This document shows, in pieces, positions 60,593 to 64,000 of a stretch of 64,000 nt of DNA. The translations under genes were made by a program, and so were the position numbers. Below the pieces are notes generated by a model. That model saw nothing but the letters and a program-made list of their open reading frames with translations. It searched no databases and was not told the DNA's origin. Location: the NCBI GenBank assembly GCA_963777565.1, contig CAVZQZ010000008.1, forward strand, positions 62,001-126,000, read 5' to 3'. Origin of the DNA: CALMEC01 sp963777565 (GTDB taxonomy: Bacteria; Actinomycetota; Thermoleophilia; Miltoncostaeales; Miltoncostaeaceae). Positions within the stretch are counted from its first letter, which is position 1. Each line of letters begins with the position of its first letter.

Positions 60593-61870
60593 ATGCACCT
60601 CATCGTCGTCGGTCTGTCGCACCGGACCGCACCAGTGGAGCAACGCGAGAAGGCAGCGCTCACCGACGCCGCCGCGCGCGGCGTGGTGCGCTCGCTCGTC
60701 GGCCGCAAGGAGATCCACGAGGCTGTCGCGCTCTCCACCTGCAACCGCACCGAGGTGTACGTGCGGGCAGACGACAGCTCGGTTGCCGAAGAGGCTGTCT
60801 GCAACGCGTTGGTGGAGCACACCGGCATCACCCGTGACGAGCTCGACTGCGCCCGGTACGCGCACCGCGAGGAGCGGGCGGCGATCCACCTGCTGCGTGT
60901 GGCGTCGAGCCTCGACGCGATGGTGGTCGGCGAGAGCGAGATCCAGGGACAGGTGCGCGGCGCGTTCGACCAGGCCCACGAGGAGGACACCGTCGGCCCG
61001 GTGCTCGACAACCTGTTCCGCAAGGCCCTCGAGACCGGCAAGCGCGTGCGGCGCGAGACGCTGCTCGGCGCCGGGGTCGTATCCGTCGCGAGGGTCGCGG
61101 TCGAGCTGGCCCGCGAGGCGGTGGTCGACCTGACCGCCCGGCGCGTGCTCCTGGTCGGGGCCGGCGAGGTTGCCGAGACGACGGCCACAGCGCTCGTGGA
61201 AGCCGGCGTCGGCGAGCTGGCGGTCGCGAACCGGACGGTGTCGACGGCGCGCCGGCTGTCCGAGCGCATCGGCGGCGAGGGGGTGGGGTTCGACCGGCTC
61301 GCCGAGGAGCTGGCCGCCGCCGACATCGTGATCTCGTCCACCGACGCGCCGCACACGATCCTGACCCACAACGACGTCGAGCAGGCGATGCGCACCCGCC
61401 CGGGCCGCCCGATGGTGCTGATCGACATCGCCGTCCCGCGCGATCTGGAGCCCGCGATCGCGGCCGTCCCCGGCGTGAGCCTCTATGACATCGACGACCT
61501 CGAGCGGGTCGTCGAGCGCAACCTCAACGGCCGCATTCGCGAGGCGGAGCGGGCCGAGATCATCGTGCAGGGCGAGGCGCGCCGGTTCACCGAATGGCGC
61601 CGCACCTTGTCGGTCGCGCCCACCATCGGCTCGTTGCGCGACATGGCCGAGACGATCCGCGCGGGCGAGGTCGCCAAGGTCACGGGCCAGCTCGATTCGC
61701 TGACCGACGCCGATCGCGAGCGCATCGAGCAGCTCACTCGCTCGATCGTCAACAAGCTCCTCCACGAGCCGACGGTCAGGCTCCGGGCCGCCGTCGCCGA
61801 GGGCGACGGGTTCGCGCACGTCGAAAGTCTCCGCCACCTCTTCGGGATCGACGCCGACCGATCGACCTGA
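60593..61870 (+). CDS. hemA: Glutamyl-tRNA reductase
   Basis: This 425-residue enzyme commits glutamyl-tRNA to heme by the C5 route. GLSHRTAPVEQREK and the catalytic Cys in LSTCNRTEVYV mark the N-terminus, GESEIQGQVRGAF the middle, and VLLVGAGEVAETTATAL the NADPH site. ATG at 60593; TACCAT at 60552-60557 could be a promoter in the 119-nt gap after ccmD. Its stop overlaps hemC (CTGA). Confidence 0.95.
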   Translation: MHLIVVGLSHRTAPVEQREKAALTDAAARGVVRSLVGRKEIHEAVALSTCNRTEVYVRADDSSVAEEAVCNALVEHTGITRDELDCARYAHREERAAIHLLRVASSLDAMVVGESEIQGQVRGAFDQAHEEDTVGPVLDNLFRKALETGKRVRRETLLGAGVVSVARVAVELAREAVVDLTARRVLLVGAGEVAETTATALVEAGVGELAVANRTVSTARRLSERIGGEGVGFDRLAEELAAADIVISSTDAPHTILTHNDVEQAMRTRPGRPMVLIDIAVPRDLEPAIAAVPGVSLYDIDDLERVVERNLNGRIREAERAEIIVQGEARRFTEWRRTLSVAPTIGSLRDMAETIRAGEVAKVTGQLDSLTDADRERIEQLTRSIVNKLLHEPTVRLRAAVAEGDGFAHVESLRHLFGIDADRST

Positions 61871-62745
61871 CGCTCGCCACCCGCCGGTCTCCGCTCGCAC
61901 TCGCGCAGACGGAGTGGGTCGCCGAGCGGCTCCGGGCGGCGGGACACGGTGTGAGCCTCCTCGAGCTGGTGACCTCGGGCGACCGCTGGAGCGGTGCTGG
62001 CGGGGCCGACGCCACGAAGGGCCTGTTCGTCAAGGAACTGGAGGAGGCGCTGCTCGACGGCCGGGCCGACATCGCGGTGCATTCGGCGAAGGACCTGCCG
62101 GGTGAGCTGCCCGAGGGGCTCGCCATCCTCGCGATGCCGGCGCGGGAGGACCCGCGCGACGTGCTGGTCGGTCCCGAGGGCGGGCTCACTGCCCTCGCAA
62201 CCGGCGCGACCGTCGGGACCGGAAGCCCCCGCAGAGCGGCGCAGCTCAGGCTGGCTCGGCCCGACGTCACGTTCGCCGAGATCCGGGGCAACGTCGGCAC
62301 GCGGCTGCAGAAGCTCGGACGCGGTGAGACCGACGCCCTGGTGCTCGCGGCCGCGGGGCTCGCGCGGCTCGGACTGACCCCCGAGGGCCTGTCGCCGCTC
62401 GACGTCGCCGTGTCGGTGCCGGCTCCAGGGCAGGGGGCGCTCGCACTGGAGGGACGCCGGGACCGCCCCGAGCTCGCCGCGTCCCTCGCGGTCCTCGATG
62501 ACCCGGCCACGTCGCTCGCGGTGCGCGCGGAGCGAGCCCTGCTCGCGGGACTCGGCGGCGGCTGCCGCGAGCCGGTCGGCGCGCTCGGCGCGGTCGACGG
62601 CGACATATTGCATCTGGTCGCGTTCGCCGCGAGCGCCGACGGCACGGTCGCGGTACGCGACGAGCTGACGGGGCCGGCCAGCGCTCCGGAGGCGCTTGGC
62701 GGGGCGCTCGCGACGAGGATCGCAGCGCGCCTGGCCGGCGGATGA
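61867..62745 (+). CDS. hemC: Porphobilinogen deaminase (hydroxymethylbilane synthase), CTG start
   Basis: This 292-residue enzyme links four porphobilinogens into hydroxymethylbilane. LATRRSPLALAQTEWV opens the protein, KDLPGELPEGL and GTGSPRRAAQL hold active-site residues, and the dipyrromethane-cofactor Cys is in GLGGGCREPVG. The CTG at 61867 overlaps the hemA stop (CTGA) and is the only start that keeps the first strand. The stop overlaps hemD (ATGA). Confidence 0.93.
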   Translation: MTLATRRSPLALAQTEWVAERLRAAGHGVSLLELVTSGDRWSGAGGADATKGLFVKELEEALLDGRADIAVHSAKDLPGELPEGLAILAMPAREDPRDVLVGPEGGLTALATGATVGTGSPRRAAQLRLARPDVTFAEIRGNVGTRLQKLGRGETDALVLAAAGLARLGLTPEGLSPLDVAVSVPAPGQGALALEGRRDRPELAASLAVLDDPATSLAVRAERALLAGLGGGCREPVGALGAVDGDILHLVAFAASADGTVAVRDELTGPASAPEALGGALATRIAARLAGG

Positions 62746-63503
62746 GCGCTCCGCTCGCCGGGCGCCGCGTCGTCGTCACGCGTCCAGCCGACCAATCACG
62801 GGCGCTCGTCGAGCGGCTCACGGGGCTCGGTGCCGACGTCGCGGCCTTGCCGCTCATCGAAACCGTGCCGATCGCGTCGAGCCCCGAGATCGACAGGGCA
62901 CTCGGCGCGCTTGCCCGCTATCAGGTGATCGTTGTGACCAGCGCGAATGGCGCCGATTGCCTCGCGGATCGGCTGGCCGAGCGGGGCACGGCGCTGCCCG
63001 ACGGCGCGGTTGTCGTGGCCGTGGGAGCGGTGACGGCGGGGAGGCTACGCGAACGCGGCCTGCGGGTCGATCGCGTCCCGTCCGAGGCGACCGGCGCGGC
63101 GATTGCCGTGGAGCTCACGGCCGCGGGCGTGGCGGACGCCCGTGTCCTGCTGCCCCGAGCTCGTATCGGGCGGCCGGAGCTTCCGGCCGCGTTGAGAGCG
63201 GCCGGCGCAACGGTTGACGACGTCGCGCTGTACGACACCGTCCGCGTTCAGCCGACGGCGGAGGCCGTCGCAGGCGTATTGGCGTCAGATCTCGTGGTGC
63301 TCACCGCGCCGTCGGCGGTGGAGTCCCTCGCCGACGCGCTCGGATCTGCGCGGGCCGGCGGCGTCGCGGTGGTGTCGATCGGGCCGACGACCAGCGCCGC
63401 CGCGCGGGCGGCGGGCTTCACCGTGGCCGCCGAGTCGACGGCGCAGTCCGTCGACGGCCTCGTCGACGCGGTCCTTCGCGCGGCGCCCCGCGAGTCGCCC
63501 TGA
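62742..63503 (+). CDS. hemD: Uroporphyrinogen-III synthase
   Basis: This 253-residue protein has the two-lobe HemD fold. LAGRRVVVTRPADQSRALVERL begins lobe 1, VVTSANGADCLADRL and DVALYDTVR are typical, and VVLTAPSAVESLADAL lies in lobe 2. It closes hydroxymethylbilane to uroporphyrinogen III. It is not fused to a methyltransferase. ATG overlaps the hemC stop. Confidence 0.9.
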   Translation: MSAPLAGRRVVVTRPADQSRALVERLTGLGADVAALPLIETVPIASSPEIDRALGALARYQVIVVTSANGADCLADRLAERGTALPDGAVVVAVGAVTAGRLRERGLRVDRVPSEATGAAIAVELTAAGVADARVLLPRARIGRPELPAALRAAGATVDDVALYDTVRVQPTAEAVAGVLASDLVVLTAPSAVESLADALGSARAGGVAVVSIGPTTSAAARAAGFTVAAESTAQSVDGLVDAVLRAAPRESP

Positions 63504-63520
63504 CGCTCGGCCCGGGGTGG

Positions 63521-64000
63521 TCAGCCGGCCGCCAGCGCTGCCCGGAGCGCATTCGCCTGCGACACCATCGACTCCCGGAACGCGGTGTCGATGTCATCGG
63601 CCGAGGTGTTCCTGAATCGCCGGTCGAAGCTCTCGAGCTCCTTGATCGCCTGCGACTGGTCGCCGATCCCCACGAGGAACGCGATTCGCTGGAGCCGGTT
63701 GCGCTGCGACGAGAAGAGCCCCTCGTTCGGGATGAGGCCACCGACCCGTCCTTCCAGCCATCGGGCGACCAGCTGGCTGGACGGCGGCGACGTGCGCCGG
63801 GTTCGGGGCCGGGACGGCGATCGTGGTGGCCGGGGAGTCCGCGGCGGCGAAGCTCTCGTTGCGTGAGAGCTCCACCGCGTGGAGCGTGGTCTGCGGTGCG
63901 GGCGCCTGGACGATCTGCCCTGCGATCTGCGATCCGACCGGGTATGCCGCGAGGTCGATGCTCGCCGGAACGTTGATGACGAGCGGCAGCGCGAAGGTCG
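63521..64000 (-). CDS. C-terminal part of an unidentified protein, one frameshift
   Basis: The last ~83 codons on the minus strand read as a helical domain (LVARWLEGRVGGLIPNE; SQAIKELESFDRRFRNT) ending at a stop at 63521. Upstream, in another frame, a beta-rich segment (FALPLVINVPASIDLAAYPVG; LHAVELSRNESFAAADS) runs to the window edge. One extra base near 63775 joins them. I do not recognise the family; convergent with hemD. Confidence 0.55.
   Translation of the reverse strand, partial: RPSRCRSSSTFRRASTSRHTRSDRRSQGRSSRRPHRRPRSTRWSSHATRASPPRTPRPPRSPSRPRTRRTSPPSSQLVARWLEGRVGGLIPNEGLFSSQRNRLQRIAFLVGIGDQSQAIKELESFDRRFRNTSADDIDTAFRESMVSQANALRAALAAG

Overview
This is a GC-rich, gene-dense stretch of about 60 protein genes on both strands, with no rRNA, tRNA, CRISPR array, transposase or prophage gene that I can see. 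The gene content points to a free-living aerobic actinobacterium. It has an F420-type luciferase-like oxidoreductase, a coproheme decarboxylase of the HemQ family, EttA, IspH, an aa3-type (A2-like) cytochrome oxidase and System I (Ccm) cytochrome c maturation. The mix resembles Thermoleophilia (Gaiellales/Solirubrobacterales-like) more than Streptomyces or Mycobacterium, but that placement is an inference from gene content only. Several genes carry frameshifts that break otherwise conserved proteins, which suggests a draft or metagenome assembly with local indel errors.

Layout. 0-7.6 kb: partial response regulator, a PAP2 phosphatase, an LLM oxidoreductase joined to a benzoate-CoA-ligase-like enzyme (one frameshift), ettA, a membrane diguanylate cyclase, a lipoprotein and a cupredoxin. 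7.6-14 kb: an aconitase gene riddled with single-base indels, then an intact 1135-residue secreted repeat protein. 14-22 kb: enoyl-CoA hydratase, CoA-binding protein and O-acetylhomoserine sulfhydrylase (both frameshifted), an MFS/PAP2 pair divergent from tetR, inositol monophosphatase, a VOC protein and ispH. 22-32 kb: an NlpC/P60 hydrolase, a UAP1/UGP-like pyrophosphorylase, a broken zinc alcohol dehydrogenase, OsmC, hemQ, DUF427, a secreted sugar dehydrogenase and small membrane proteins. 32-37.7 kb: glycolate oxidase glcD-glcE-glcF with a SCO1 gene on the end, then a GNAT pair. 37.8-48.1 kb: an FAD oxidoreductase, ctaB, an MFS exporter, an RTX-like secreted protein, then coxB-coxA-coxC-cytochrome c. 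48.2-57 kb: a large GGDEF-EAL protein, a cupredoxin-DUF1800-DUF1501 operon, a VanX-like dipeptidase, MFS and GDPD. 57.4-63.5 kb: ubiA-ccmA-ccmB-ccmC-ccmD-hemA-hemC-hemD.

How the genes fit together. Much of the window serves respiration. hemA/hemC/hemD and hemQ act in heme synthesis, ctaB makes heme O, SCO1 loads copper, ccmABCD delivers heme for c-type cytochromes, and coxABC with the lipoprotein cytochrome c form the terminal oxidase. Genes in a run are usually joined by 4-nt stop/start overlaps (GTGA, TTGA, ATGA and also CTGA).

Points of most interest. (1) Subunit I of the oxidase carries about 280 extra C-terminal residues that read as two universal-stress-protein-like domains, plus an N-terminal His-rich two-helix extension. 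(2) CTG is the only sensible start codon for at least three genes, two of them in CTGA overlaps. (3) At least 15 genes have a TANNNT or GATANT -10 box exactly 6-7 nt before the start codon, the signature of leaderless mRNAs. (4) An inverted repeat links the divergent promoters of the GDPD gene and the ubiA-ccm-hem run. (5) Indels are concentrated in a few genes while their neighbours are clean.
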